NCBI GenBank assembly: GCA_963793465.1
Contig: CAWCAJ010000001.1
Location: 62,001 to 126,000, forward strand
DNA from: CAJQPP01 sp963793465
GTDB lineage: Bacteria > Planctomycetota > Planctomycetia > Pirellulales > Pirellulaceae
DNA length: 64,000 nt
Direction: 5' to 3'
The translations under genes and the position numbers were made by a program. The notes beneath the pieces were generated by a model. The model was not told the DNA's origin and did no database searches. It saw nothing but the letters and a program-made list of their open reading frames with translations. Of this stretch, positions 63,373-64,000 are shown in pieces; positions within the stretch are counted from its first letter, which is position 1; the number at the start of each line of letters is the position of its first letter.

Positions 63373-64000
63373 ATGGCCATTGCTGTCCTGATTTCGTCTG
63401 CCGCCGAGGCCGCTTGTTTTACCGCAATCGGCTTGGATCTGGCTGCGCGGTTGGATACCCCGGTCCTGTTTCTTTGTCTACAAGCCGGGCCTACAGCGGT
63501 CAAGAAGAAGCCGGACCCCGGCAATTCCAAAGAACGTGTCAAATCGAAACCCGAGAAATCGGTTTCCTCGGCACCGACCGAGTCGGCGGCCAATCCGTCC
63601 ACCGATTCCCAATTCCTTGTCTCCAACAGTTACCTTCAGGAGACACGCCAGGCCGTGGCCCAGGCACTGGGGACGATGGCCTTTGGGTATGTAGCGACCG
63701 ATACGGTCGAAATTCCCAACGCGATCGACGACATTCGTAAATGGTTGGTCGATCACCATGAATCTCCGAACCTTGGGCATTTCGATATCGAGACCCTGGT
63801 CATCCCCACATTGCGGGGACCGGGCCTGGAAAAATCGCGAACGGCCAAGGAACTGCTGTTCGAGTGCTCCCAGGTGGAAACGGTGTTGGTCAGTGTTGAC
63901 CAGTCTTTGGTCGATCCCTCCCAAGCTGTTCGGTTGCCCTTAAACAATATCGGCATTATGGGTCAATCGACCGACGACATTTTGAACGCCAACCGATTTG
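63373..64000 (+). CDS. Partial gene running off the right edge, unknown function
   Basis: An open frame of 209 codons without a stop continues past the window end. From the ATG at 63373 it starts MAIAVLISSAAEAACFTAIG, a hydrophobic segment. A Lys/Ser/Pro-rich linker follows (about 45-75) and then a soluble region with ETRQAVAQALGTMAFGYVA and HFDIETLVIPTLRGPGLEKS. An in-frame TTG at 63340, after GGGGG, would add 11 residues. No family is recognised. It is divergent from the TPM gene. Coding status is supported by length, protein-like composition and the absence of a competing frame. Confidence 0.6.
   Translation, partial: MAIAVLISSAAEAACFTAIGLDLAARLDTPVLFLCLQAGPTAVKKKPDPGNSKERVKSKPEKSVSSAPTESAANPSTDSQFLVSNSYLQETRQAVAQALGTMAFGYVATDTVEIPNAIDDIRKWLVDHHESPNLGHFDIETLVIPTLRGPGLEKSRTAKELLFECSQVETVLVSVDQSLVDPSQAVRLPLNNIGIMGQSTDDILNANRF

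Overview
The window looks like a chromosomal segment of a planctomycete, probably of the Pirellulales/Rhodopirellula kind. The evidence is the gene stock: a cytochrome-c/DUF1549/DUF1553 protein followed by its DUF1501 partner, a DUF1559 pseudopilin-like protein, a surface protease with the LEPRxLL sorting motif, two formylglycine sulfatases, a DUF1080 hydrolase beside a nucleoside-type symporter, and a large serine/threonine kinase-like protein. No rRNA, tRNA, CRISPR array or transposase gene was seen.

Layout. 0-11 kb: LEPRxLL thermolysin-type protease (minus), AlkA-like glycosylase, MFS symporter preceded by six 16-bp tandem repeats, DUF1080 protein, and a two-domain M16 protease ending at a strong terminator. 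11-15 kb (minus): nucleoside salvage pair (thymidine/pyrimidine phosphorylase, cytidine deaminase), DUF1559 and a His-rich DUF2946-like protein, then about 0.9 kb without a gene. 15.7-18.4 kb: a beta-helix repeat protein broken by one frameshift. 18.8-27 kb: a three-gene operon of YqiJ-like membrane/OB-fold protein, YqiK-type flotillin and a 1802-residue DUF3686/AAA+ ATPase. This is the best candidate for an under-described system. 27-35 kb: methyltransferase, cytochrome-c/DUF1553 and DUF1501 pair, M32 carboxypeptidase, zinc-ribbon membrane protein. 35-38.4 kb (minus): a degenerate hybrid kinase/receiver/Hpt gene, frameshifted and overlapping an intact receiver/HD-GYP gene. 38.4-43.6 kb: a decayed stretch with a radical-SAM remnant and a three-gene amidoligase cassette (C39-like peptidase, RLAN/ATP-grasp, GCS2) in which the ATP-grasp gene has an in-frame TGA. 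43.7-50.8 kb: Cys/Gly-rich secreted protein, OPT transporter, PDZ membrane protein, sulfatase, MBL-fold hydrolase and HemW-like radical SAM enzyme. 51-57 kb (minus): dxr, rseP-type protease, SpoU methyltransferase and a kinase-like protein that lacks catalytic residues. 57-64 kb: ftsH with a frameshifted C-terminus, sugar isomerase, second sulfatase, TPM-domain protein and a partial gene at the right edge.

Two patterns run across the window. First, a dispersed repeat of about 95-107 bp, with terminal inverted repeats and an internal hairpin, occurs five times. Every copy lies just downstream of a gene in that gene's orientation, and in at least two copies its first three bases (TAG/TAA) are that gene's stop codon. 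Second, single-base disruptions break at least seven otherwise convincing genes, including the housekeeping genes ftsH and hemW. Many are therefore probably consensus errors, although the cluster at 37.5-43.8 kb also contains losses that look like real decay.
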